DNA from: Atriophallophorus winterbourni
Taxonomy: Eukaryota > Platyhelminthes > Trematoda > Plagiorchiida > Microphallidae
Assembly: GCA_013407085.1 (NCBI GenBank)
Contig: JACCGJ010010560.1
Location: 1-64,000 of the forward strand
Reading direction: 5' to 3'
Length of the DNA stretch: 64,000 nt
Positions 53,017 to 63,662 of the stretch are shown here, piece after piece. The first letter of the stretch is position 1. The number at the start of each line of letters is the position of its first letter. The notes under the pieces are model-generated. The model made no database searches. It saw nothing but the letters and a program-made list of their open reading frames with translations, and was not told the DNA's origin. A program made the position numbers and the translations under genes.

Positions 53017-54552
53017 GTACGTTGTTTCGCGCAGTCGCATCGCTTCGTTTTATGTCTCTGATTCTACATATCTAGCTCGAGTTCATTTCCTGGTAAAATA
53101 ATTCCATGGTTATACAGTATCTCTAGATATGAATAATGTTGCTCTGGGCTTGGCTAGTTAAAGGTACAAAAAAGATTCAGTCAAAGTTTTATGCGAGCCA
53201 CTACCGGCTGGTGCTTTTGGCCTACATATACCCGTTTGTCAATTACTTGTGATGCCGTGGGTGCTCATGCTTTTTGGTTTTACATTACATGAAGCTTTAC
53301 ATGCAGGTGTGAAATCACAAGCCTAAAAACCGTCAACGTGATTCTACTGCCAATACTACAGTGGCTGGGATACTGCCACTTTGTGTAGGACATTGTTCTA
53401 CTGTGTGGCTGTTGTTGTCGTACCTGGCTATGGGGGTGATCCACGAGATTCAAACCTATATCTTTCAATTGAAAAGCGATAATCTTATTCATCCTACCAT
53501 AGCGACCCAACGTAGGCCCCATGTAGTTAATGGGAAACACGACTGATGTTGTAGACTAAACACTTCCACCATAGGCAATCTTTGCAGCTTCAAACGATTA
53601 AATGTTGTGGTGTGTTCGTGATGACAAAGCCTATAATTACCTATTTGGGTTCAAGATGCTTGTTTTACCTCATAATAATTTTCATCACTAATGTGTCCAT
53701 TTTAATTAACGACTTTTTGTAGCGTTCTCCATCTTATTCTGTTTCTTTTTGTGAACCACTACTTTTATATGCAGCATTTTATTAGACACTAATTCTGTTC
53801 ACGAATATTCCTATTCTCAGCTGATACAAATCAACGTTGCATAGGTTGCTAATGTCATCATCATCATCATGAAGCACAAGTCTGGAGCCAGACAAATTGC
53901 TAAGCAATATGAAGTAGGAAAAGCAGATAAGCAAGTGCGTAAAAAATGGAAAGCAGGCAAACGGAATATGCAAAAGCAAATGTGCAAAAAGCGGCTTGTT
54001 TTTTGTAGTTTCACAGTATGCGATTTTGTGTTTTGTTTGTTTTTTGTTCATCAAATTTAATATAATAATTATATACCGGATAAAAAATTGAGACATAATA
54101 TAATATACTGGCGCCACTGACTTCGGTTTACAGCCATATCTCTTAAGGTTCCCAGCCAACTATTAAGTGGAGCTTTTGGACCCCACCCAGGCAAATGAAT
54201 ACGCCCAACTGAGCCTAGCGCTGCGGTGAGTTCCTTCATCCCAGCACGCTACGTCATGGACTGGCCACCCGATCGTTTCTGCCAGGCTTTGCGGATAAGG
54301 TGTGGTACGGTAAACGTTGAGGAGGCATTTGTAAAACGTGTTCAAACAATCGCAAACGAGCAAGCATCCTCCTCTTCTATAAAAGCCGTAGCAATTTAAG
54401 TCCCACCCTTCCCCATCTTTTAGGATTTTACTTTTTCATGAAGCATCCTCATTTCTGTCAGTCCTCGGCCACTTGGTCCTAACACCCGCTTGCAGACACC
54501 TATATTTGTAACGCGATGCTGCCACCGAATGCGAGCAATCCTATGCAGGCAA

Positions 54553-54605
54553 CGGGTCTCAAAAGCAGAAAATCGCGTCTCTCTGAAAACAACTCATTTA
54601 CATGA
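54553..54605 (+). other. Exon-1-like fragment in intron 1
   Basis: GCAGAAAATCGCGTCTCTCT then GAAAACAAC resembles exon 1 at about 52471-52500 (TCTGAAAATCGTGTCTCGCT then GAAAACAAC). Both encode a [11 protein letters not shown] string; the intronic one then runs to a stop. About 30 bp only. Confidence 0.4.
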
Positions 54606-54692
54606 TTGAATAGATGCATGTTTTAGACATCTCTCTAAATGCTTTTCCAATCTATCCAGTTATTTTTGCGATTGTGTGCCATTTACGTCAGA

Positions 54693-55905
54693 GTCATCAT
54701 CATTGACAGCATTACACCGTTAACAAGTACCAAGTACTTAACTACCATACAGGTATGACGTACTAAAAAATTCTAACAGATATCGGGAAAGGTGGGACCC
54801 AAAGCAACTGGACCTACAAAAGATCATGCACAAGACACACTGGGATGAGGTACCTACACCTCGAATCAAACATGCATTCAAGCAAGTGTCGTGAACGAGT
54901 TGAGTGAGATCAGCATGACACCTTCCTTGTGGATTTCACTGTCACGCATCATAACAAGTATTCCTCGTCGCTCCACTTGACAACATACAAGATTAGCCAT
55001 ACACTCCGTGATTATGTCTACCATAAGAGCGCCACTGAGCGTCACTAAAGGTTACAAGCCATTGTGAATTCTGATCTCCTGGAGCTAGTTTAACACTCAA
55101 AGCCATATCAACTCTCTGGGTTTTATAGTTCGTTTTGTTTAGACTCTTGGAATTGCCTGCCGGACATATTTGTTTATTTGATTCCGTAACATCGCTTTGG
55201 TTGATTCTTGTCTTTTTGAAACTATGCTAAACGTCGGCGCAGATGAAGACAAGTGAGTGAACAGGTCTTTCTCTCGCGTGTTCCCCTCGCCATGTTCACC
55301 TTCCTCATTCCCGTGACCTAAGGTGTAACCTAGACTGGTGTTTTTCACGTGTGGATTTAACTTAACACTATTCCGGTGAGATTACTAACTTGCGCGTGAT
55401 CTGAGGATTTGTGTGAACAAGCTAATCCAATGAAGCTTCTCGGTTCGGAAAGTATATTAACCAAACTTTGTACGTTGCTCTTCAAAACGGACGGATTAGC
55501 GTCTCGGTGAACTTATCATCATCAGAGACAGCATTGCACCGGTAGCATGTACCGAATGCTTAACTGCCATCCAACCATTAAAAGCTTATCAGCCTTCTTT
55601 TTTCCTATTCAAACATTAAATTCATCTTCAGCACCACAAACTATTACTTTGCTATGACATATGCGCCATGAATTTTAGTCTGCTTTGTTCGATTTTCTGC
55701 CTTGAACATTACATCATCAATAGTGATAAATGGTGGTAATAGTTGACCTTAGACGCCAATACTATGTTCAATTACGTAGGCCTGTGGTGTATTGCAAAAT
55801 TCGAATAAAATAATCCTGCTTCCACCGTTTCTTCTGGTTGTACCTTCATCAGCATCAAAGACAGCATTACAAGTTCCGAATGCTTAAATGTTACATTGCT
55901 ATGAG
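54693..55905. repeat. Three-copy short repeat in intron 1
   Basis: Segments at about 54693-54750, 55514-55572 and 55848-55895 share TCATCA..GACAGCATTRC.. and CGAATGCTTAA(C)TG. Looks like fragments of a dispersed element not identified further. Confidence 0.5.
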
Positions 55906-56065
55906 GTCTTAAATCAAACACGCATTCATCAGGTTTCGTGAAGCAGTAGAACAACATTTGCACTAGAGCTTTTTTGCTGTATACACTATTTTAGCGTGTT
56001 TCCGCGTGCAGCGCGGTACCCGTAGCTGTCTCAGTCTGCGCGGCTCTAGATCAAGCTTTGCTTTC

Positions 56066-56108
56066 ATACATACATACATACATACATACATACATACATA
56101 CATACATA
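56066..56108. repeat. (CATA)n microsatellite
   Basis: About ten perfect CATA units next to the SINE S4/S5 pair. Confidence 0.95.
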
Positions 56109-56402
56109 CCGTGGCAAATCAATTTGGTACGGTGTTAGCTGCACAACACAGAAATGATGCGCGATTGCACATCCGTATGGTATGGTATGAAAGCACAAGC
56201 CTGATCCAGGCAAATTGCCGCACAATCAGAGACTGCAGGTAGGCGATATTACTGTCAGGTTGCCCAGACCTAGACAGATAGTGAATAAAGATCGTAGTGA
56301 GACTCCAGTGTGTTTCAACATGCAGCTCGCTACCGGTGGCCAATCAATTTAGCACGGTGTTAGCCGCACAGCACAGAAGTACTGCGAGATTGCACATCCG
56401 TA
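56109..56402 (-). mobile_element. SINE S, copies S4 (partial) and S5 (full), head to tail
   Basis: 56109-56176 is the 5' part only (GCAAATCAATTTGGTACGGT...TTGCACATCCGTATGG). 56177-56402 is a full copy beginning GTATGGTATGGTATGAAAGC and ending GATTGCACATCCGTAG. Same orientation. Confidence 0.85.
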
Positions 56403-56759
56403 GCATTAACGACCACTCGACGGAATGGGTCAGTTAAGTAGAAACATTGAGAATCGCTCTATAAGCTGATTTTGTTTGCGATCGTTTCAATGCTCAATGA
56501 ACCCAATCTTGTTGTCTCCATGTGATGAAGACTCACATTCCGAAACCGGTCGTGGATTATTCGTGTGGAAGATGAGAGCATTCTAATAACTACAGTTTGT
56601 CCATTTTGGTGACATCGTCGTATGCTATGGGTGGAGGGGATTACGCCATGTCAGTCGAGACCAAATTGCGATGCCTGTTGATTACACGTTATTTGCACAG
56701 GCCTCAAGGAAACCCGATCTATCATTACCCGCGTCCCCGCATTTCATGCCCAGTTGTCG

Positions 56760-57230
56760 ATGGCGTCCAGATTCTTCTTCTTAATCGACGACGTAAGGTC
56801 AGTTCCTTGCGAGCCTCATTTCTTTGTAATCCGCAACAAAGTCCTCGTGAATCTCAAATGCAAAAAATGCTGTCCAGTGTTGTACAACTTCCCAGTGATT
56901 TCCGGCACGAGTTGCTTGAACAGGTTTTCAGATTTTGCTGCAATAACCTCACCTTGAAGCGCATTCCACAAGTTAACAATTCTTGTTAAGAGCGTGAATC
57001 TGTGTGCCCTTCGCTTTTGAAGCTTGAAGAGCATGGCCACGGGTTCTTGAGCCCGCCACGAGAGGGCAAACTCGTGCAGCTCTTCGCCATATGCTCCTAG
57101 TAATACCCGACGAGTTAGCAGCAAATCGGAGCGTTGAACTCACTCCACATAAGGAATTGATTTCAAAGCTCGTACTCGTACTCGTTGCATTTTTTCTACC
57201 TGGTCACATTATTTCTTAGTTTGTGGAAAG
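56760..57230 (-). pseudogene. LINE family E RT C-terminus (E3)
   Basis: Minus strand: LLTRRVLLGAYGEELHEF, LFKLQKRRAHRF, TRIVNLWNALQGEVIAA, KLYNTGQHFL, parallel to the end of E1 RT. The 3' end reads CGTCGATTAAGAAGAAGAAT, the family's (AAG)n tail. 5'-truncated at about 57230. Confidence 0.75.
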
Positions 57231-57492
57231 GTCAAACTTTTCAACGCTAATTACGTTCACCTACTAATCCCACAACACAACGCCAATTGGTTTATTACGT
57301 ACATGACGAAAAACGAAACATCACACAGACACACACACATCTTATATGAACAAATCTTACCACAACTCTATCTCAACATGTCTGTGTCGGTTATCACTTC
57401 GATCTTATTTGTCAGTCGATTTTGGGCCAACCGAATCAATTCAAGCCCTAAACTCGCTGGGTTTGTTTGACCGACCTTAAGTAATTGCAAAT

Positions 57493-57722
57493 GTATGTAT
57501 GTATGTATGAAAGCACAAGCCTGACCCAGGCAAAGTGCCGTACAGTCAGAGACTGCACGTGGGCTAAGATAATGTCAGGTTGCCCAGGCCTAGACAGATA
57601 TGAGGGGGAATAGAAATGGTAGTGAGACTCCAGCATGTTTCAGCATGCAGCTCACTACCGTTGGTCAATCAATTTAGCACGATTTTAGCCGCACAGCACA
57701 GAAATGCTGCACATCCGTACAC
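57493..57722 (-). mobile_element. SINE S, copy S6 with target site duplication
   Basis: 230 bp between perfect 10-bp duplications AATTGCAAAT (57483-57492 and 57723-57732). Its 3' tail, on the minus strand, is (CATA)n (plus-strand GTATGTATGTATGTATG). This copy and S7 define the SINE ends. Confidence 0.93.
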
Positions 57723-58668
57723 AATTGCAAATAGTTTGATAGTGGCTATTGTTGCCCTTCTGTCCATGTTGCGCGAACTTTTATCAGGCGATCCTTCCGA
57801 AATCCCCCAATCATCACGCGTCGCAGATTGTCGTCGTCTGCGCTTTTTTGCTCGGATGGAGGGTGGTGATCGACATATCGATTATCACGCGTCCTTAGTG
57901 CAATTCACAGCTCTACAAGACCATCATATGCTCATTCATCCCCTTGTATGCAAAGCTGTTATTGTGGTTTTGATTTTATTCACCACAAGATAGTTTGCGC
58001 GTAGTTAAGATGTCCTGAATCGTGATGCTTCATCACAGCGAGCTTCATCGCTTCATCTTCATCGCTCGTTTGATGGCACCCGTTTTTGTGTTTTTCTATT
58101 CACTCCCACGACGCACTGCATTCAAAGTAGTTGTCTAATTTGTAATCTCGATGGTGTGTGCTATTTTTGAATGCTAACGTTCAGAAAATCGCTCGCCCCG
58201 GTGATTATGCAACAATTTGCATACGTGTGACCTGGTCTTTTTCACTTTGTGTGTTTTCGCGTTCGCATTTACTGTCAGTTTTGTGCATATTTTAGGTTGG
58301 GGGACCATTTTTGCCATGAGCGTGTTGAATAGTAGTGCTATGTCATGCCTCACTGAAAAATATTGATTTCAAAGCGGTTTTTGTGTAGGTTTAGTCGTGA
58401 TTGTAGGTTGAAGGTTAAACTCATCGCAATCCAGAGCATTTTCTTGAATGGTTTCATTAATCTTGTATTTTGTTAAGTGGAGTGACGAGGAAAGCTTGTT
58501 ACAATGCAGGTCAGTGAAAGCCACGTAAAACCTGTCGTACGGTTGTGGCTCTATCGTTAACGAAGCGTGATTGAGTGCGTGTTCCACTCGAGGTATAGTC
58601 ACCTCATCCTATTTTGTTTGTGTTTACTCTTTTATAGATACCCTATCTGTTCATGCCTCCATCTATTA

Positions 58669-58896
58669 GGATGCACGGATGCGCAATCGTGCAGTACTGT
58701 ACGGTGTTTTGCGGCTAACACCGTGCTAAATTGATTGGCCACAGGTAGTGATCTGCATGCTGAAACAGGCTGAAGACTTACCACCATTTCCTGTTCTTTT
58801 TTCTTCCTCATATCTGTCTAGGTGTGGTCAACCTGACAGTATCTTAGCCCACATGCAGTATGTGACTGTGCGGCACTTTGCCTGGATCATACCATA
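58669..58896 (+). mobile_element. SINE S, copy S7 with target site duplication
   Basis: 228 bp between perfect 10-bp duplications CCATCTATTA (58659-58668 and 58897-58906). Starts GGATGCACGGATGCGCAATC, ends GGATCATACCATA. Contains stem GGTAGTGAT...CTTACCACC and the LINE C-like block from about 58805. Confidence 0.93.
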
Positions 58897-58902
58897 CCAT
58901 CT

Positions 58903-59035
58903 ATTACTTACTTACTTACTTAATCCCTTGAGTTCCTGGAGGAACATAGGGCCTCGGCAACTTGTCTCCATTTTGGTCTGTCCATAGCAGCCAGCATTTC
59001 ATAGAACCGCCTCTTGTCACTCCTATTAGGATTTT
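58903..59035 (-). mobile_element. LINE 3' end with (TAAG)n tail, RTE-like
   Basis: Minus strand ends CCTCCAGGAACTCAAGGGAT then TAAGTAAGTAAGTAAG. Short tetranucleotide tails are typical of RTE LINEs; only the terminal ~130 bp are recognisable. Confidence 0.4.
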
Positions 59036-59908
59036 ATTTTTCATGTTTCTATGGCAGTTAAACATTCGGTAAATGCTACCGGTGTCGCTGTTAATGATGA
59101 CGATGATTCGGGCGTTCTTCGAAGCATGATATTGAACTCCGCAATCAATTGAAGAACATGTCAACAACGCGGTCAAATCAAAATCCCAACCAAGAAGAAG
59201 AAATTGACTATATTCGTATACATGAAATTGTAGCACTTACACTAGTTTCATCACCAAAGTTGAAAAAAATTGACGAACAGGTCCCGACATTAAGTAGCAA
59301 TTTGTCAACTGAACGATGTTCCTTGTCCGTCTTGATTTTTTGAGACAAAAGTTTCTCTACAATTCTCGGTATCTCATGATTCGTTAAAAAGTGCGCGTTT
59401 AAACTTCACCCACAGATAGCGTTAAAATGTAACGAAAAAGCGGATTAAAACGTGTGGAGAAATTAACGTTATTCACGGCCGATTTGATGGCCCCCGCAAA
59501 ATCACCAGAATTGAGAGTGAACACAGCAAATGGAAGCGAATAAGTAACCAGGTTGCTTTGAAAAAAGTGTCGCTAAAGATGTAATCCACTTTCATGACTA
59601 AACGCCCACATTCAACTATACAAGCTCAAAGTACACTTGAATAACCATCTAAAGGTTTGCAGAGTATGCTACTTTCATCATAGTATTCTTATTGCATGTG
59701 TCCATCTACACATTTACTTGTTGAGATAATAATTCTACTTCGTTTCGATTTCTATTCACATTCATACATATGGTATAACAATTCTTATGCGCCTGAAACC
59801 AAGCGTTATCGAAGAAAACCGCTCTAACCGTTTTCCTTCCAACCCCAATCAAAACCACTAACGCGATATTTGAGATCTACCAAAATCCCCCCTCTCCTCT
59901 TGTTAAAG

Positions 59909-60266
59909 GCGGTCGCGGGTACCGTGGCCACCGATGAGATGAACATCATCACAGGAGCGTTGGCGCTAACCACGAAAACCGTCGCCGACTGCATGACACC
60001 GCTTGCCGACGCATTCATGCTCTCGTACTCAGACCTGCTGGACTTCAACACCATGAACAATATCTACTCCCACGGCTACACTCGTATCCCGGTATACGAG
60101 AATGACCGACGTAATATCCGTGCCGTGTTGAATGTGAAAGACTTGGCGTTCATCAACACGGAAGATCGTGTCCCAGTGTCGACAATCTGTGGGTTTTACA
60201 ATCGGTCGATCATCATTGTCTTGGATACGACCAATTTGGAGGCGATCCTGAAGGAATTCAGGCAAG
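59909..60266 (+). CDS. CNNM: CNNM exon 2 (CBS domain region)
   Basis: 358 nt, phase 0 in, phase 1 out. Acceptor CCTCTTGTTAAAG/G, donor CAAG/GTTTGT. Encodes AVAGTVATDEMNIITGALAL, KTVADCMTPLADAFML (start of CBS1), LDFNTMNNIYSHGYTRIPVY, IRAVLNVKDLAFIN, VSTICGFYNRS and LEAILKEFRQG. The spacing and wording follow vertebrate CNNM2/CNNM4 closely (GYTRIPV, VKDLAF). CBS pairs in CNNMs bind Mg-ATP and control the membrane domain. The frame continues past the donor only to a stop at about 60289. Confidence 0.93.
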
Positions 60267-60354
60267 GTTTGTCGGTGGTGGTTTCATAACGTGTTTTTTT
60301 CACCACTGTGTGCTCAACACATCGGTTGAAATGTGGTATCCGATGGGTGATGCA

Positions 60355-60556
60355 GCCCATGTGCAATCGTGCTAAATTGATTGGCCAACGGTAGTGAGCT
60401 GCATGCTGAAACACGCTGAAGTCTCACTACCATTTCTATTCCCTTCTCATATCAGTCTAGGCCTGGGCAACCTGACAGTATCTTAGCCCACGTGCAGTCT
60501 CTGACTGTACGGCATTTTGTCTGGATCAGGCCTGTGCTTTCATACTATACCATACG
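60355..60556 (+). mobile_element. SINE S, copy S8 (internal deletion)
   Basis: CCCATGTGCAATCGTGCTAAATTG lacks about 30 bp of the 5' part present in S7; the rest is complete to TTCATACTATACCATAC. Confidence 0.85.
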
Positions 60557-60639
60557 TGTGAACGAGTAGAGCGATATCAACATTGTAGTTTGCGTGAAGG
60601 CCATTGATACTATCATTTTGTTGAACGTAGGCGAAATAC

Positions 60640-61070
60640 TACCCGGTTGCCTACACCGAAGTAGGGGAGATTTCGTTTAGGGGGTCCCACCCCGAGCCTT
60701 TAGCGCGTTGGCTTTACCCACAAGGTAGTGGAGCGAGAGAGGTTCGCACCTATCGGTGGCCGGTGACCGGCGAAGCGGTTCATACGCCCTTTTCTGGGAA
60801 ATTTCCAGTTCGGAGCCTGATAACCCCGTTGATAGGTTGGTGACTGCAGATGTTGCCTGTGCACCATACTATGTCCTTGGATAGGACAAGGGGCAGTGAC
60901 TTTTGGAGCGGCGAGTCACATCCGCCGCGTCGTGATGTCATCATTGGATTTTTGTGGCTTTTTATAGGGAGAACGCTTGCCAGGCGAAAACCCACCACAC
61001 CCTCAGACACCACCGCCGAACCTTTCGCTGAGCTCGAAGAACCGGGCCCACTCAGCTGACACCACGTGGA
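60640..61070 (+). repeat. GC-rich insert with tRNA-like promoter boxes
   Basis: TAGCGCGTTGG (about 60699) fits a pol III A box and GGTTCGCACC (about 60740) fits a B box, ~40 bp apart as in tRNA genes; GAGAG/CTATC around the B box can form a T-arm with one mismatch. No full cloverleaf, so more likely a tRNA-derived SINE or LINE 5' region than a tRNA gene. Confidence 0.4.
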
Positions 61071-61447
61071 GGTATTTCAGCAAGCCAGATATCAACAAGA
61101 CAGCGGCTTTCACTGTTGCCCATCAATATAAGCGTTTCCCCTCAATCTACTTAATAAGAATAATTATTTAATCAAACTCGAAAAAAGATGCCTTCCACGA
61201 TACCATCTCCGATCTTCGTTTAGAGATATATCTCTTGGTGAGTAGTCACTGCTTGGCTGCAGCAACCCAAGTGATGTGTCGCACCAACCGCAGCTAGTTT
61301 AACATTCATAGCCTTCATCTGCTTGAGCCAAGTCAGAGTCTGGCCACCCAAGTTAGGAGTGACAAACAAAACCGCGTTGCCAAAGATTCGATTTCGGATA
61401 GTTACGCTACGTATCCGATGGTGCCAACTAACTGTTGTGATTGATTG

Positions 61448-61690
61448 TGCGTATGGTATGGTATCAAAGCACAAGCCTGATCCAGGCAAAGTGCCGCACA
61501 GTCACAGACTGCACGTGGGCTAAGATACTGTCAGGTTGCCCAGGCCTAGACAGATATGAGGAAGAAAAAAGAATAGGAAATGGTAATGAGACTCCAGCGT
61601 ATTTTAGCATACAGCTCACTACCGGTGGCCAATCAATTTAGCACAGTGTTAACCCCACAGAACAGAAGTACTGTACGATTGCACATCCAT
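61448..61690 (-). mobile_element. SINE S, copy S9
   Basis: GTGCGTATGGTATGGTATCA...AAGCACAAGCCTGATCCAGG to GATTGCACATCCATGC. Full length. Confidence 0.88.
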
Positions 61691-61789
61691 GCTGTCCCAA
61701 GTTGCGAAAGGCTACCGTTTGGAACTGTGAGGTGAAATTTCGTTATTTAAACTCGCGTTACCGGTTATGCAACAACTACCAAACCAGTC

Positions 61790-62018
61790 CATGGATGTGC
61801 AATCGTACAGCATTTATGCACTGTGCGGCTAACATCGTGCTAAATTGATTAGCCAGAGGTAGTGAGCTACATTCTGAAACACGCTGTAGTCTCACTACCA
61901 TTTCTATTTCCCCCTTCATAACTGTTTAGGCCTGGGCAACCTGACAGTATCTCAGCCCACGTGCAGTCTCTGACTTTGCGGCACTTTGCGTGGATCAGTC
62001 TTGTGCTTTCATTTCATA
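61790..62018 (+). mobile_element. SINE S, copy S10
   Basis: CCATGGATGTGCAATCG to GTCTTGTGCTTTCATTTCAT. Full length, ~235 bp before exon 3. Confidence 0.88.
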
Positions 62019-62253
62019 AACCGCATTCTCTTCACTATCTGGGTTTTTGTGAAGTTTCTGCCGGATCTATATCTTGCAACAAATTTTTTTACTTTGAAAA
62101 GCGCATTTTAAACGATGCTGTAATACCCCCATCGTCACTTGGATCCACTACAGTACCGCGCTAGTCACACCCGCACAGCACATCACTTCACCCTCGATAG
62201 TGTTTTCCCGACTTGTTATTGCTTTCTCCGTAATTTTTATTCCATTTCCACAG

Positions 62254-62397
62254 GACGCACGCATATGGCTTTCGTTGAACGTCTTGTGACCGAGGGAGAA
62301 GGCGATCCGTATCGCGAAATGATCGGACTGGTCACTTTGGAAGATGTTATTGAGGAAATTATTCAGGCGGAAATTGTCGATGAAACTGACATCTTGA
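62254..62397 (+). CDS. CNNM: CNNM exon 3 (CBS2 start)
   Basis: 144 nt, phase 1 in and out. Joins exon 2 to read through [49 protein letters not shown], which is the most conserved CNNM signature ([23 protein letters not shown]). The donor is TTGA/GTGAGT. An in-frame stop 20 bp into the intron (62420) would otherwise truncate the protein before its cyclic-nucleotide-binding-homology domain, so at least one more exon must lie beyond 64000 or in 62400-64000, where I did not find it. Confidence 0.93.
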
Positions 62398-62557
62398 GTG
62401 AGTTGCTCAGTGTGACCGGTTGAGTGTGAGCGTGCTTATTCTTTTTCCTTCCGCTATGTGAGTAATCATGACAGTGTAATCGCTATCAAATGTGTGTATG
62501 TTGTTGGCCTCCTTCGGTCGAGGTCAACCATGGATGTACATCACAATCGCATGAATT

Positions 62558-62850
62558 TCATGTTCCGCGGTTTTTTGAATGACTAAACAGCCCGATTCGG
62601 GAGGAACAATCTCTCCCACAGCGCTTCCAATGATAGGCAGAACTCGGTTGTAGGGCGTCAGTTGCACGCCGGCGTCGTGATCTGCATTCAGCAGCCAAGA
62701 GCTGTATCTGCTCCTCCCCAGCTTGCAGACGACGCTTTACACAATGTCTCCAATGGGAGCGGTCAAGAGCAAGTTCTTCCCAAAAAACACTATCACTACA
62801 TACCAAATTCACGTCAAGTACGTATGAATGTATGTGTACGTATCCATGTG
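62558..62850 (-). pseudogene. LINE C-terminal zinc-finger fragment
   Basis: Minus strand: FWEELALDRSHWRHCVKRRL, QLLAAECRSRRRRATDAL, then RCGRDCSSRIGLFSHSKN. The DR..WR and ...CGR.C.SRIGL.SH pattern is found at the C-terminus of some platyhelminth LINE polyproteins. No RT precedes it. Confidence 0.5.
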
Positions 62851-63234
62851 TGTATGTTGTGTCCGTTGCCAGCGGTAACCTGTTGGTCTCTTTGAGACAT
62901 GACTTCACACAAAATCTTCATGCCATTAGGCCTCAGATCGTTAATTTTGCAACCCGTACACCCTAAAGCAAAATTGATTGAATATCTCGAGAATAGCAGT
63001 TGTACTGTAAAATCTGTATGAACGCATGGTGTTTAGTGGTAATTCGCCATTCTGACCAACCAGAGCGTATAATTCCTGTTTGATCAATACGGACGATTAT
63101 TTTTGGGACATCTACCGGTCGCTATTGGCAACTCTGAACATACTACTTCTACTGCTGCTGCTGACCTCCACTTCGTTCCGCACAGTCTGATTATTGCGTT
63201 TTATTACGTTTTCCGTCACAGCGACGCTATGCAA

Positions 63235-63362
63235 TATCCGATTTCTATTTCCTTTCCCATATCTGTCTATTCCTGGGCAACCTCACAGTATCTTAGCCCA
63301 CATGCAGTCTCTTACTTTGCGGCACTTTACCTGGATCAGGCTTTTGCTTTCATATCATACCC
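63235..63362 (+). mobile_element. SINE S, 3' half (S11)
   Basis: TTTCCCATATCTGTCTATTC...GCTTTTGCTTTCATATCATACC: only the 3' block, 5'-truncated. Confidence 0.8.
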
Positions 63363-63547
63363 AACCATTATTCATTTCATCATTGTTAGTTCTCCCTGTA
63401 GCACTGGTTCGATATCCTCGACTATCATATATCGTTTACAACGTTCTTTCTACCGCTGGTACGATATCGTCGCTGCCCGTGTAACATGTGCAGTCAATGG
63501 CTTCTCAGTCAGCCTGACTTTAGTGCTATTTGTGTGTGTGTTAGGAT

Positions 63548-63662
63548 CCTTTTCTGTCTGTCTAGGCCTCGGCAACCTCATAGTATGAATCGCCCACGTG
63601 CGGTCTCTGACTGTGCGACACTTCACCCGAATTCAGGCTCTTGGTTTCATGCGTACATACAT
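63548..63662 (+). mobile_element. SINE S, 3' half (S12)
   Basis: TTTTCTGTCTGTCTAGGCCT...CGTGCGGTCTCTGACTGTG...TTCATGCGTACATACAT: 3' block only, more diverged. Confidence 0.75.

Larger units (their letters stand above)
53017..59908 (+). other. CNNM intron 1
   Basis: GTACGT donor at 53017 and TTGTTAAAG acceptor at 59908, 6,892 bp. Contains SINEs S4-S7, LINE E3, an RTE-like 3' end, a CATA microsatellite and a three-copy short repeat. I see no gene in 53017-54540 or 57733-58658. Confidence 0.85.
60267..62253 (+). other. CNNM intron 2
   Basis: GTTTGT donor and TTTCCATTTCCACAG acceptor, 1,987 bp, with SINEs S8-S10 and a GC-rich tRNA-like insert (60640-61070). Confidence 0.88.

Noticed and set aside
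58669..58896. SINE S as a hammerhead-bearing repeat like Sm-alpha
   Set aside because: No CTGANGA...GAAA core found in either orientation.
60267..60289. Read-through of CNNM exon 2 into LSVVVS and a stop
   Set aside because: Exon 3 joins in phase through a GT donor and matches the conserved CNNM continuation.
60690..60765. Functional tRNA gene
   Set aside because: A and B boxes fit but no acceptor stem or anticodon arm could be drawn.
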